Shown here in pieces: positions 45,646-54,389 of a stretch of DNA of 64,000 bases; position 1 is the first letter of the stretch, and every line of letters begins with the position of its first letter. Under the pieces are notes generated by a model that saw nothing but the letters and a program-made list of their open reading frames with translations, was not told the origin of the DNA and searched no databases. This stretch comes from Limnobacter sp. SAORIC-580 (lineage in GTDB: Bacteria; Pseudomonadota; Gammaproteobacteria; Burkholderiales; Burkholderiaceae_B): assembly GCF_013004065.1 (NCBI RefSeq), contig NZ_CP053084.1, positions 2,170,001-2,234,000 of the forward strand, in the 5' to 3' direction. The translations under genes and the position numbers were made by a program.

Positions 45646-46967
45646 TGGGCAATGAATGGATTGTGCTGGGCATGATTGCCGGCTTTTTGGGGCTGATGAT
45701 CATCGGCATCCCCGTGGCCATTGCGTTGGCTGTTTCAGGTTTCGTGGCGGGCTACATTGGTTTCGGGCCCATGCTGTTTAACCTGATGCCAGCGCGCCTG
45801 TTTGGTGTGGTCAGTAACTACACTCTCCTGGCCATTCCGCTGTTCACATTCATGGGGGTGATGCTGGAAAAAAGCCGGGTGGCTGAAGACATGCTCGACA
45901 CCATCGGCACCGCCATGGGTGGCCTGAAAGGCGGCATGGGTTTGGCCATTGTGTTGGTGGGTGTGTTGATGGGCGCCTCCACTGGCATTGTGGGCGCAAC
46001 GGTGGTTACAGTGGGTTTGCTCACCTTGCCCACCTTGATGAAGCGCGGCTATGCGCCCAGTGTGGCCTGCGGCACCATTTGCGCATCAGGTACTTTGGGG
46101 CAAATTATTCCGCCCAGCCTGGTACTCATTCTGCTCTCTGACATCATGGGTGAATCGGTTGGCACCTTGTTTGCGGCCGCGCTCATTCCCGGTTTGGTAT
46201 TGGCTGGTATTTACTGCGCCTACCTCATTCTGTTGGGCATGTTCATGCCCAAGCTGGTGCCCGCCGTGCCACTGGAAGAACGCCAGAAAATCAACCGGGC
46301 AGAACTGCGGAAAAAACTGTTGCGTGATGTCGGTCCGCCTGTGTTGCTGGTGCTCGCCGTGTTGGGTTCCATCGTAGCGGGTATCGCAGCCCCAACAGAG
46401 GCCGCATCCATGGGCGCCTTGGGTGCATTGCTAATCGCTGTTGGCTTTGGCCGCATGAATATGCAGTTGCTGAAAGACACCATGCACGGCACCTTGACCA
46501 TTTCAGCCATGGTGTATTTCATCTTGCTGTGCGCACAGCCCTTCGCGCTGGCCTTCCGCGGCTTGGGCGGAGAAGACATGGTGCACGGATTGTTCGACAT
46601 GATTCCCGGCGGTGAAGTTGGCGCTTTGTTATTCCTGATGGGCCTGCTATTTATTCTCGGGTTCTTCCTGGAGTGGATTGAAATTTCCTACATTGCCTTG
46701 CCCATGTTTTTGCCGGTGTTCATCGGTTACGGCACCGACATGGTTTGGCTGGCAATCCTGATCGCGATGAATTTACAGATGTCGTTCCTGACACCACCCT
46801 TTGGTTGGGCACTGTTCTTTCTGAAAGGTGTTACGCCGCCGGGCATTACCACACGGGATATTTATGTGGGTGTATTGCCTTTCGTGATGTTGCAGGCATT
46901 GGCAGTGGCAGTCATCTTCGTGTTCCCATCGGTTGCAACCTGGCTACCCAAAGCCATAGGCTGGTAG
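45642..46967 (+). CDS. TRAP transporter large permease (DctM)
   Basis: A 441-aa permease with about twelve helices. GVLMGASTGIVGATVVTVGLLTLPTLMKRGY and the TLGQIIPPSLVLILLSD segment are typical of DctM proteins. It couples sodium-driven uptake with the DctP receptor. It begins in the dctQ stop. After 22 bp comes a TauE/SafE exporter-like protein. Confidence 0.95.
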   Translation: MMGNEWIVLGMIAGFLGLMIIGIPVAIALAVSGFVAGYIGFGPMLFNLMPARLFGVVSNYTLLAIPLFTFMGVMLEKSRVAEDMLDTIGTAMGGLKGGMGLAIVLVGVLMGASTGIVGATVVTVGLLTLPTLMKRGYAPSVACGTICASGTLGQIIPPSLVLILLSDIMGESVGTLFAAALIPGLVLAGIYCAYLILLGMFMPKLVPAVPLEERQKINRAELRKKLLRDVGPPVLLVLAVLGSIVAGIAAPTEAASMGALGALLIAVGFGRMNMQLLKDTMHGTLTISAMVYFILLCAQPFALAFRGLGGEDMVHGLFDMIPGGEVGALLFLMGLLFILGFFLEWIEISYIALPMFLPVFIGYGTDMVWLAILIAMNLQMSFLTPPFGWALFFLKGVTPPGITTRDIYVGVLPFVMLQALAVAVIFVFPSVATWLPKAIGW

Positions 46968-46989
46968 GCACGCTAAGCAAGGAGCTTTC

Positions 46990-47826
46990 ATGGAATTATT
47001 GAGTGGATACTCCCTGCCTTGGCTGGCAGGGCTGGTGGTGGCGCTCGCCATCACAGGTGCAATCGCAGGGCTGCTGGCAGGCTTGCTGGGGGTGGGGGGC
47101 GGCATTGTGATTGTGCCGGTGTTATACCACCTGTTCACACTGCTGGGGGTGGATGAAAATGTGAAAATGCATGTGGCTGTGGGCACCTCACTGGCCACCA
47201 TCATTCCCACCTCGTTCATCTCGGCAAAAAGCCACAAGGCCAAGGGAAATCTGGATGAACCCTTGTTCAAAAGCCTGGTGTTGCCTTTGTTCATTGGTGT
47301 GGTCATTGGCAGTTTTGCAAGTGGCTATGTGTCGGGCAATGTGTTGTCGATTGTATTTGCAAGCATCGCATTGCTGGTGGCAGCCAATATGGCATTTCGA
47401 AGCAAAGCCAAACCCGTGGCTGAAAGTTTGCCACGCAGCCCCTTTAAACAAATGATGGGCACATTCATTGGCGGCTTTTCTACCTTGATGGGCATTGGTG
47501 GCGGCACCCTGAGTGTGCCGATTCTGAATGCATTCAACGTGCCCATGCACAGGGCTGTGGGTACGGCTGCGGCCATTGGCATGGTCATCAGCATTCCTGG
47601 CGCAATCGGGTTTTTACTCAATGGCTGGAACGTTGAAAATACGCCACCATTGACCATCGGCTACATCAATTTGATCGGCTTTGCACTGATTGTGCCCATG
47701 ACCATGTGGATGGCCCCCGTGGGCGCACGTATGGCCAACGCCACCACCGCAGCACGACTGAAACTGGCGTTCGCATTTTTCCTGTTCATTACCGCCGTTC
47801 GTATGTTTTACGGCGTATTGAACTAA
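46990..47826 (+). CDS. TauE/SafE-family sulfite/organosulfonate exporter-like protein
   Basis: A 278-aa membrane protein with eight or so helices and two family repeats: GLLAGLLGVGGGIVIVPVLY near the N-terminus and GFSTLMGIGGGTLSVPILN in the middle. Members export sulfite, sulfoacetate or other small anions produced by catabolism. It is transcribed with the TRAP transporter and gamma-glutamyltransferase-like genes, so it may export an inorganic or organic anion made from the imported acid. Substrate unknown. Confidence 0.88.
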   Translation: MELLSGYSLPWLAGLVVALAITGAIAGLLAGLLGVGGGIVIVPVLYHLFTLLGVDENVKMHVAVGTSLATIIPTSFISAKSHKAKGNLDEPLFKSLVLPLFIGVVIGSFASGYVSGNVLSIVFASIALLVAANMAFRSKAKPVAESLPRSPFKQMMGTFIGGFSTLMGIGGGTLSVPILNAFNVPMHRAVGTAAAIGMVISIPGAIGFLLNGWNVENTPPLTIGYINLIGFALIVPMTMWMAPVGARMANATTAARLKLAFAFFLFITAVRMFYGVLN

Positions 47827-47848
47827 GCAATAGAAGGGAGTAAAGAAA

Positions 47849-49441
47849 ATGATTCACACCAAACGCGCACTGGGTGGCGTGTTCGTTGCGCCCCACCATT
47901 TGGCCGCACAGGCTGGCCGGGATGTATTGAAAGAAGGTGGCAACGCCGCTGAAGCCATGATTGCCGCCGCCGCTGCCATTGCAGTGGTATACCCACACAT
48001 GAACTCGATTGGTGGCGACGGTTTCTGGCTGCTCAGCGAACCCGGCAAGGCACCGGTAGGTATCGATGCCTGCGGCAAAGCTGCCGCAAAAGCCACCCGC
48101 GCTTTTTACACAGAGCAAGGGTTCGATGCCATTCCAAACCGCGGGCCATTGGCTGCACTCACCGCAGCGGGCACCGTGGGTGGCTGGATCAAAGCACAAG
48201 AAGTTGCCAAGCAATGGGGTGGCAAGTTGCCATTGAACCGCTTGTTGAGCGATGCGGTGGTACATGCACGCAATGGTGTGGCGGTTAGCAGTAGCCAGGA
48301 ACGTTTAACCCGCGTGAAGTTTGATGAGCTTTCAACCGCTCCCGGCTTTGCCAAACATTTGTTGATGGATGGCCAAGTGCCAGTTGAAGGCAGTGTGCTC
48401 AAGCAAAGCACCTTGGGTGACACGTTGGCGCGAATGGGCCAGGTGGGGCTGGACGATTTTTATCGCGGTGAACTGGCACAAGCCATGGCCGAGGATTTGA
48501 CCCGCGTGGGCAGCCCCATCGGCCTTGCCGATTTGAACAATCACCATGCGCAGTTTGTTACGCCGCTGCAAACCGAGCTGAACAACAGCACAATTTACAA
48601 CATGACACCGCCCACGCAGGGCATGGCCTCACTGATGATTCTGGGCATGTTCGACACGCTCGGCGTGCAACAAGCCGATGGGTTTGATTACCTGCATGGC
48701 ATGGTGGAAAGCACCAAGCAGGCCTTTCTGGTGCGCGACCGGTATTGCACAGACCCCGCATACATGACCGTGAACCCCAGCGATTTTTTGACCCGCGAAG
48801 CGCTGGCTGAGCGTGCGAAGAAAATCAATATGCAACGCGCACTGCCCTGGCCCCAAGACCCCTGGCAAGGCGACACCATCTGGATGGGTTGCATTGACAG
48901 CGAAGGCCGCACTGCCAGCTTTATTCAAAGCGTGTTCTGGGAATTCGGTTCGGGCGTGGTATGCCCTTCAACCGGGGTGATGTGGCAAAACCGGGGAATC
49001 AGTTTTTCCTTGAAAGAAGACGCGCTGCACCGGCTTGAGCCGGGCCGCAAACCCTTCCACACCCTGAACCCGGCCATGGCGCGTTTCAAAGACGGCCGCA
49101 GCATGGTGTACGGCACCATGGGCGGTGAAGGCCAACCACAAACACAGGCCGCTGTGTTCAGCCGGTATGCCTTGTTCAATCAGCCTTTGCAAACTGCGGT
49201 AACAGCACCGCGCTGGCTACTGGGTCGCACTTGGGGTGAGCAAAGCACCACCTTGAAACTGGAAAGCCGATTTGATGCACAACTGGTTGCCCAACTGCGC
49301 GACGCAGGCCATGTACTGGAGGTGTTGCCAGAAGCATTCAGTGACACCATGGGACATGCCGGCGCGGTGGTACGCCACCCCAACGGCATGATGGAAGGGG
49401 CTGCTGACCCACGTTCAGATGGATCAGTGGCATGTGCCTAG
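47849..49441 (+). CDS. Gamma-glutamyltransferase-family Ntn hydrolase (HpxW/YwrD-like)
   Basis: A 530-aa self-processing N-terminal nucleophile hydrolase. The first half ends before GDTIWMGCIDSEGRTASF, whose Thr is the expected cleavage site and nucleophile. GGEGQPQ later matches the C-terminal GG motif region. There is no signal peptide (start MIHTKRALGG), so it is cytoplasmic. The classic GGT motif TTHxS is changed to TIWMG and no gamma-glutamate clamp is evident, so the enzyme resembles the oxamate amidohydrolase HpxW or YwrD subgroup rather than glutathione hydrolase. GGGAG precedes the ATG. Operon partners suggest it cleaves an amide bond of the acid brought in by the TRAP system. Confidence 0.85.
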   Translation: MIHTKRALGGVFVAPHHLAAQAGRDVLKEGGNAAEAMIAAAAAIAVVYPHMNSIGGDGFWLLSEPGKAPVGIDACGKAAAKATRAFYTEQGFDAIPNRGPLAALTAAGTVGGWIKAQEVAKQWGGKLPLNRLLSDAVVHARNGVAVSSSQERLTRVKFDELSTAPGFAKHLLMDGQVPVEGSVLKQSTLGDTLARMGQVGLDDFYRGELAQAMAEDLTRVGSPIGLADLNNHHAQFVTPLQTELNNSTIYNMTPPTQGMASLMILGMFDTLGVQQADGFDYLHGMVESTKQAFLVRDRYCTDPAYMTVNPSDFLTREALAERAKKINMQRALPWPQDPWQGDTIWMGCIDSEGRTASFIQSVFWEFGSGVVCPSTGVMWQNRGISFSLKEDALHRLEPGRKPFHTLNPAMARFKDGRSMVYGTMGGEGQPQTQAAVFSRYALFNQPLQTAVTAPRWLLGRTWGEQSTTLKLESRFDAQLVAQLRDAGHVLEVLPEAFSDTMGHAGAVVRHPNGMMEGAADPRSDGSVACA

Positions 49442-49454
49442 TTGAGAACCCCGT

Positions 49455-50366
49455 TCAAACGCCTTCGCTGATTCGTGTGAAGTAAGAGGTATGTGCAGCA
49501 GTGCCTTCAGGCCACTGGCCGAGAAAGTGCTGTTGCCAGGCAGCTTGATCAAATTGAACGCGAACCTGTTCAATCCACACACCATTGAATTGTGTGGATT
49601 GAAATACCAAAGCGGGGTTGTTCAAAGACGTCATTGAAATTCGAGTGAAGAGCCCGTCCATCTGCGCGCTGGGCATTCCTGCCGCACCGTTGTTGCTGAT
49701 CAATCCGGTTTGCCCATTGGGCAGTGGCTCATGATGAAACGCGGCACTGCAAGTGTGGCTGCTGGCAAATACATTCACCTGTGCTTTTTCAAACAAAGCG
49801 GCACGCCATGGCGCTTCGTCCGTTTGCTTCAAATGAGCAGGATCAAAACGCCAGCCTGCCAATGAATCGCCATCGCCATGCACCACAGCCACGTTCAATT
49901 CACCCACGCTGTAACGTGCAAAGAAAGGTTTCTGTAACAACATGTCCAACAATTCTGGCTGTTGTTGCGCGCACCGCTTCAACTCGGTATGAATGAAGTT
50001 CGACCGGTCCACCACACCTTGATCCACATTCTCGGGATAGGCACAGCCGCAATCAGCCACATCCAAAGGCTCGCCAAGTTCAGCTTCCACATTGCCCAAA
50101 ATGCAATCGTGATTCAACACACGCTGGTTAATGTGAACAAAGTCTTCAAGCGATTTGTTGAACCAGTTGAAGTCGCCATTGAAACAAATGCGAACGTTAC
50201 CCGATTCTTTCGAGGCCAGTTGTTCAACTGCATTCAGTGCAAAAGCATTGCCATACAAACCACCGACCACATACAACACATCGCATTGTGTAGCGGGTAC
50301 CTGTGCAATTTTGGCCGCACCGTACTGGTATCGAATCGGGCAACTGCGCCCTGCCATCTCAGTCAT
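49455..50366 (-). CDS. Calcineurin-like metallophosphoesterase (cassette 2)
   Basis: A 303-aa protein with an altered calcineurin-like motif set: GGLYGN in place of GDxHG, then FNGDFNWF, GNVEAELG, AVVHGDGD and a late SSHTC. Many metal ligands can be mapped but not all are canonical, so it is a divergent family, different from the cassette 1 enzyme. It lies 3 bp after phnC of cassette 2 on the same strand and should act on the imported compound. Substrate unknown. Confidence 0.75.
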   Translation of the reverse strand: MTEMAGRSCPIRYQYGAAKIAQVPATQCDVLYVVGGLYGNAFALNAVEQLASKESGNVRICFNGDFNWFNKSLEDFVHINQRVLNHDCILGNVEAELGEPLDVADCGCAYPENVDQGVVDRSNFIHTELKRCAQQQPELLDMLLQKPFFARYSVGELNVAVVHGDGDSLAGWRFDPAHLKQTDEAPWRAALFEKAQVNVFASSHTCSAAFHHEPLPNGQTGLISNNGAAGMPSAQMDGLFTRISMTSLNNPALVFQSTQFNGVWIEQVRVQFDQAAWQQHFLGQWPEGTAAHTSYFTRISEGV

Positions 50367-50369
50367 GAT

Positions 50370-51107
50370 TCACTCATACAAATGATCAAGTTGCGCTTGC
50401 GTCAATTCGTGGCTGGCGCAATCAAGAACTACCTCACCGGCTTTCAGGCCAATGACCCGTTGGCTAAGAAGGGGGACCAAGCTCACATTGTGAACCACGG
50501 TAATCAGCGTGGAATTCTCTGTGGCCTTCACCAAGAGTTCACACACTTCATCTGCCGCTGTAGGGTCAAGCGCCGCTGTGGGTTCATCGGCCAACACCAG
50601 CTCGGGTTCTTGCATCAACATGCGGGCAATGGCCACCTTCTGGCGTTCACCACCAGAAAGCTTGTCCGCGCGTTTTTCTGCCAGATGGGCCATGCCCACT
50701 GCTTTCAATGCAGCTTGCGCACGCTGGGTTTCCTCATTCGTGAAAATTCGCGCCCAACTGCGCAAGCGCGGCATGCGTGCCAAACCACCCACTAGAACAT
50801 TTTCCATGGCGCTTAAGCGCGCAACCAAATGCAGGCCTTGCAACACTTGGCCCACTTGTGCACGCACCAGGCGCAAATCGCGCTCACGACGAAGCGGAAA
50901 CACGGTGTGGCGGTTGACCACAATGTGCCCGGCTGTGGGTTTTACAAACCCGTTCAAACACCGCAACAGGGTTGATTTGCCCGCGCCGTTGCGCCCAAGA
51001 ATGGCCACCTTCTCGCCACGGGCAATGTGAAGCGAGTCCACTTTCAAAATGCGTCGCCCAGCGATCACCATTTCCAGATTTTGAATGTCGATGATGTTGG
51101 TGCTCAT
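50370..51107 (-). CDS. phnC: PhnC-like ABC ATPase (cassette 2)
   Basis: A 245-aa ATPase. Walker A GRNGAGKST is at about residues 38-46, the signature LSGGERQKVAIARML at about 150, and Walker B LVLADEPTAALDPTA follows. Its start overlaps the phnE stop (ATGA). It is a paralogue of the ATPase at 40954-41739 with a shorter C-terminus. Confidence 0.92.
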   Translation of the reverse strand: MSTNIIDIQNLEMVIAGRRILKVDSLHIARGEKVAILGRNGAGKSTLLRCLNGFVKPTAGHIVVNRHTVFPLRRERDLRLVRAQVGQVLQGLHLVARLSAMENVLVGGLARMPRLRSWARIFTNEETQRAQAALKAVGMAHLAEKRADKLSGGERQKVAIARMLMQEPELVLADEPTAALDPTAADEVCELLVKATENSTLITVVHNVSLVPLLSQRVIGLKAGEVVLDCASHELTQAQLDHLYE

Positions 51108-51985
51108 AGGAGGGCCGTCCGAATTCTGCGACTGATGGCATCAAATGCAGTCACCATCAACACCACCACAATCAAAATACTCGACAAGCGACCCCATTGA
51201 AACAAGGCAACCGCCTCTGAAATCAGCAGGCCCAACCCCCCCGCACCAATGATGCCTAGAATGGTTGAATCGCGAATATTGTATTCCCACAGGTACAAAT
51301 GGCTGCTCACCCACTGTGGCAACACATTGGGCCACACTGACCAGAAGAAGGTTTGCGAAGGGCTTGCACCCACCCCTTTCACAGCCTCAATCGAGGCCAT
51401 GTCCAGTGTCTCTATCGACTCTGCAAACAGCTTGCCGTAGGTACCCAGACTGTGAAATGCAATCGCCAGAATACCCGCTGTGGGGCCAAGACCCACAATG
51501 CCCACCAACACCAAACCAAACACCAAGGTATGAATGGAACGTGAGGTGTCCAGCACCAAACGCGAGAACGCGGTGAGCACTCGCGGGGCCTTGATGTTTT
51601 TTGCGCTGAGCACACCGAAAGGCAAAGCCAGAATGGCACCCAGCAGGGAACCCAGGGTTGCGATTTTAAACGTGGTCCAGGTGGCAAACCCCAATTGCAC
51701 CAACCACTGGTGTTCAACTTCTTGCCGGTTCTCGGTGCGCAGCACCGTGCCATCGTCGCTTTTGTACTCGTAAGCTGGATCGCCAAACCACACATCGAGA
51801 AAACTGGGCCGTGCAAATTCCGTGGCGGTTTTGATGAAGTTGGCCACAGGGTTGCGGCCCATGGACAAATCGCCAGCTGTGGCCAGGCTGTACACGCAGC
51901 CAAACACAATGAGCGCATACAAAAAGACCAGCCCGAAAAACCCGAGCCGGCCTTTGAGGCGCAACTTGAACTGCATCCAATTCAT
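51104..51985 (-). CDS. phnE: PhnE-like ABC permease (cassette 2)
   Basis: A 293-aa permease. After the first helix (FFGLVFLYALIVFGCVYSL) comes a periplasmic loop of about 75 residues that cassette 1 lacks in this form. The coupling loop is ESIETLDMASIEAVKGVGASPSQTF and the C-terminal part has GIIGAGGLGLLISEAVALFQWGRL. It lies 18 bp after phnD and overlaps phnC by 4 bp. Confidence 0.92.
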   Translation of the reverse strand: MNWMQFKLRLKGRLGFFGLVFLYALIVFGCVYSLATAGDLSMGRNPVANFIKTATEFARPSFLDVWFGDPAYEYKSDDGTVLRTENRQEVEHQWLVQLGFATWTTFKIATLGSLLGAILALPFGVLSAKNIKAPRVLTAFSRLVLDTSRSIHTLVFGLVLVGIVGLGPTAGILAIAFHSLGTYGKLFAESIETLDMASIEAVKGVGASPSQTFFWSVWPNVLPQWVSSHLYLWEYNIRDSTILGIIGAGGLGLLISEAVALFQWGRLSSILIVVVLMVTAFDAISRRIRTALL

Positions 51986-52003
51986 GGTGGTTAAACAACC
52001 CCC

Positions 52004-52870
52004 TTATTTGGGCTGCAAGCGGCCAGTGGCCAGGCCTGCATCACGAATGGGTTTGTAGTAGCTGTTGTCTTTTTTCGCAAAACCGGTGTAGCGTGGCGGC
52101 AGCAAATTGGGCTGGTTTTTCAGTTCAGCACCAATGCCCAACAAAGCCTCTTGTAACTTGGCCACAAAAGCCTTGTCTTCAAACAGCTTGGCACTGACCG
52201 CAAATGCATCATTGGGTAAGGGGTCGGACGTCCAGATAATTTTTGAATCTTCAGCCTTGATCAAACCATCGGCAATCATGGCGTCGCGGTTGCGGTTGTA
52301 ATCTGCACCCGCATCAATCGCGCCCTGGGTTACCTGGGTTTGAATGGCCTGGTGGCTGGTGTTGATTACCTTGGAAAAATAGGTGTCGGGGTTAATGCCC
52401 TGCTTCTGAAAATAATGGAAGGGAATGAGATAACCGGATGTTGAACCCTTGTCGCCAAACGCAAAGGTTTTGCCTTTCAAATCGGCCATGCTTTTGATGC
52501 CGCTTTTCGGGTTGGTTACCATGATTCCGAAATATTCTGGTTTGCCTTCGTACTCAATGGTGGCAACAGCTTGCGCTTTTGCTTCGTTGTTGGCCAACAC
52601 ATAGCCCCATGGGCCCATCAGGGCAATGTCGGTTTCGCCATTGGCCAGCGATTTTGCCAAACCTTCCCAGCTGCTCACTGTGCGCAGCTTCACGGGCTTG
52701 CCCAGTTTCTTTTCAAGGTACTGCGCCAAAGGGGTGTAGGTGGCGTCGTTTTTGTCTTTGTCGGGCTGGTACAAGCCCACACCAAACTGAATCACCTCTT
52801 GGGCAACAACAGGAGTGGAAACAAGGGCAAAGCTGAAAGCGCCGATCAGGGCTTTGGTCAACAAACGCAT
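52004..52870 (-). CDS. phnD: PhnD-like substrate-binding protein (cassette 2)
   Basis: A 288-aa periplasmic binding protein with a Sec signal (RLLTKALIGAFSFALVSTPVVAQ). Like the cassette 1 protein it has MGPWGYVLA and a GSTSGYLIPFHYF motif; the two are clear paralogues but with different export signals. The ATG at 52870 fits the signal peptide; the frame is open from 52921. Its ligand is not known; phosphonate, phosphite or phosphoester are possible. Confidence 0.92.
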   Translation of the reverse strand: MRLLTKALIGAFSFALVSTPVVAQEVIQFGVGLYQPDKDKNDATYTPLAQYLEKKLGKPVKLRTVSSWEGLAKSLANGETDIALMGPWGYVLANNEAKAQAVATIEYEGKPEYFGIMVTNPKSGIKSMADLKGKTFAFGDKGSTSGYLIPFHYFQKQGINPDTYFSKVINTSHQAIQTQVTQGAIDAGADYNRNRDAMIADGLIKAEDSKIIWTSDPLPNDAFAVSAKLFEDKAFVAKLQEALLGIGAELKNQPNLLPPRYTGFAKKDNSYYKPIRDAGLATGRLQPK

Positions 52871-53006
52871 GGTCAGGTTCCGTAATGAAATTGGATAGTT
52901 GAAATAAAACAAAAGTGTCAACGCTTACTACGCCAAACAAGCCACAAAGGTTACAGGAATTTGAATTGAATTCGAGGACGATTGTTGCGCCAGTGGCGCA
53001 CTGGCG

Positions 53007-53909
53007 CTAATTCGGTTGTTTACTGGCCAACCAGGCCTCGTAACCACCATCCATGGCTTTGGCCTGCCTGTAACCTTGCTTGCGCAAAAGGCCAGCCACA
53101 TGGGCTGCACTGACATCATCAGGACAAGCACACATGGTCACGATCAAGTCAGTTTTCGGCCAGGCGCGGGCTGCGGCCAGGGCACTTTCTGCATTGGCAG
53201 GCAACCAACCGGCCAATGGCTCGGCTTCTTGCACAATGGCAGGGCGAAGGTCGATCAGCCGCAGGTTAGACTGCCCGGCCTTGACCAGGGCGAATACCTC
53301 GGCAGCGGGCACTTTGGGAAGCTTCAGACGCGCCTGGAATGCATCGCGACGTGCCAGTTTCCACATCAACCAGAACGCGCAAATCAGCGCAGCCACAATA
53401 CCCACAACAAACAGGTTGTCTTGCAGCGCTGCATAAATTGCGTTGACCTGGTCTTTAAACAACCAGCCTGCCAGCAAAGCTGCCATGGCCCACAAAAACG
53501 CACCTGCTGCCGACGCAATGGTGAAGCTGAGAATGGACATTTTCACAGCGCCTGCAATAGGCGGTGCCACAGTAGAAAACCCGGGAATGAACTTGGCCAC
53601 CACCAGCGACCATGGGCCCCACACGCGAAAGCGGGATTCGGTTTGGCTGACACACGATTCTGGATTGATGGACAGTTTGCACAACACCGCCAACACCCGG
53701 TAGCCATAAAATCGCCCGGCGATGTACCAAGCCCAATCGGCGATCAACGAAGCCGAGGTGGCAACCACCGCCAGCACGAAAATACCTGACCACTGACCCG
53801 ACAAACTGGCCGACAAAATCATGGTAGGTACTGCTGGCACAGGGGCGCCTAACTGCTGCAAGAGCACGTTGAAAAAAACCAGAACTTCTGTGGTTTCAAA
53901 CAAAGACAT
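53007..53909 (-). CDS. DedA-family membrane protein fused to a rhodanese domain
   Basis: A 300-aa protein. Residues about 10-195 are a DedA/SNARE-associated membrane domain (GAPVPAVPTMILSASLSG, ADWAWYIAGRFYG, FIPGFSTVAPPIAGAVKM). Residues about 205-300 are a rhodanese fold with the loop VTMCACPDDVSAAHVAGLL, in which a Cys sits at the active-site position. DedA proteins move lipids or maintain membrane homeostasis; the fused rhodanese may handle sulfur or act as a sensor. The ATG at 53909 is preferred over an in-frame TTG at 53924. No operon partner. Confidence 0.88.
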   Translation of the reverse strand: MSLFETTEVLVFFNVLLQQLGAPVPAVPTMILSASLSGQWSGIFVLAVVATSASLIADWAWYIAGRFYGYRVLAVLCKLSINPESCVSQTESRFRVWGPWSLVVAKFIPGFSTVAPPIAGAVKMSILSFTIASAAGAFLWAMAALLAGWLFKDQVNAIYAALQDNLFVVGIVAALICAFWLMWKLARRDAFQARLKLPKVPAAEVFALVKAGQSNLRLIDLRPAIVQEAEPLAGWLPANAESALAAARAWPKTDLIVTMCACPDDVSAAHVAGLLRKQGYRQAKAMDGGYEAWLASKQPN

Positions 53910-54091
53910 GGTGAGGACCGCCAAAAACTGCCCGGCAAGAACAATGCGCGAATTGCAGATAGCGACATCATAAGCATTTTCAGGGGATTGCTGCCGGGTT
54001 TAGAGGAAGCACTCGGGCAATCAGTCCACTTCAAGTCACAAAGTGTTGTTACCCTGATACTTCCGGTTTACAACATGAAGGAGTACACACC

Positions 54092-54376
54092 ATGGCAGAC
54101 CTCGAACATTACAAGGCCAAACTGAACGCCCAACTGGACGAGTGGAAAGCAGACCTGGACAAACTGAAGGCCAAAGCCGACGGCAAGTCAGCCGACGCCA
54201 AAAAAGAGTTGAACGAATCCATCGAGGCGCTTGAAGCCAAGCTGGCGCAAGGTCGTTCGAAACTTGAAGAACTCAAGGGCGCCAGCGCTGAGGCTTTCGA
54301 GAGCTTGAAAGAAGGTGCCAACAGCGCCTGGGACAACATCAAAGAAGCCTTTGACAAGGCCAAGTCCAAGTTCTAA
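54092..54376 (+). CDS. Amphipathic coiled-coil protein (sll1863-like stress protein family)
   Basis: A 94-aa Lys/Ala/Glu-rich protein that is almost entirely helical with regular heptads (for example KAKLNAQLDEWKADLDKLKA). It resembles short coiled-coil proteins annotated as sll1863-family stress proteins and also apolipoprotein-like helices. An AAGGAG site lies 8-14 bp before the ATG. It is transcribed alone and convergent to the ceramidase-like gene. No signal peptide. Role unknown; a membrane-surface or stress function is possible. Confidence 0.8.
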   Translation: MADLEHYKAKLNAQLDEWKADLDKLKAKADGKSADAKKELNESIEALEAKLAQGRSKLEELKGASAEAFESLKEGANSAWDNIKEAFDKAKSKF

Positions 54377-54389
54377 ACCTTGACAAGGC

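Noticed and set aside
54046-54074. TTGTTA-17-TACAAC box pair upstream of the 94-aa coiled-coil gene.
   Set aside because: The implied start site falls inside or after the ribosome site (AAGGAG at 54078-54083), leaving a leader too short for normal initiation.
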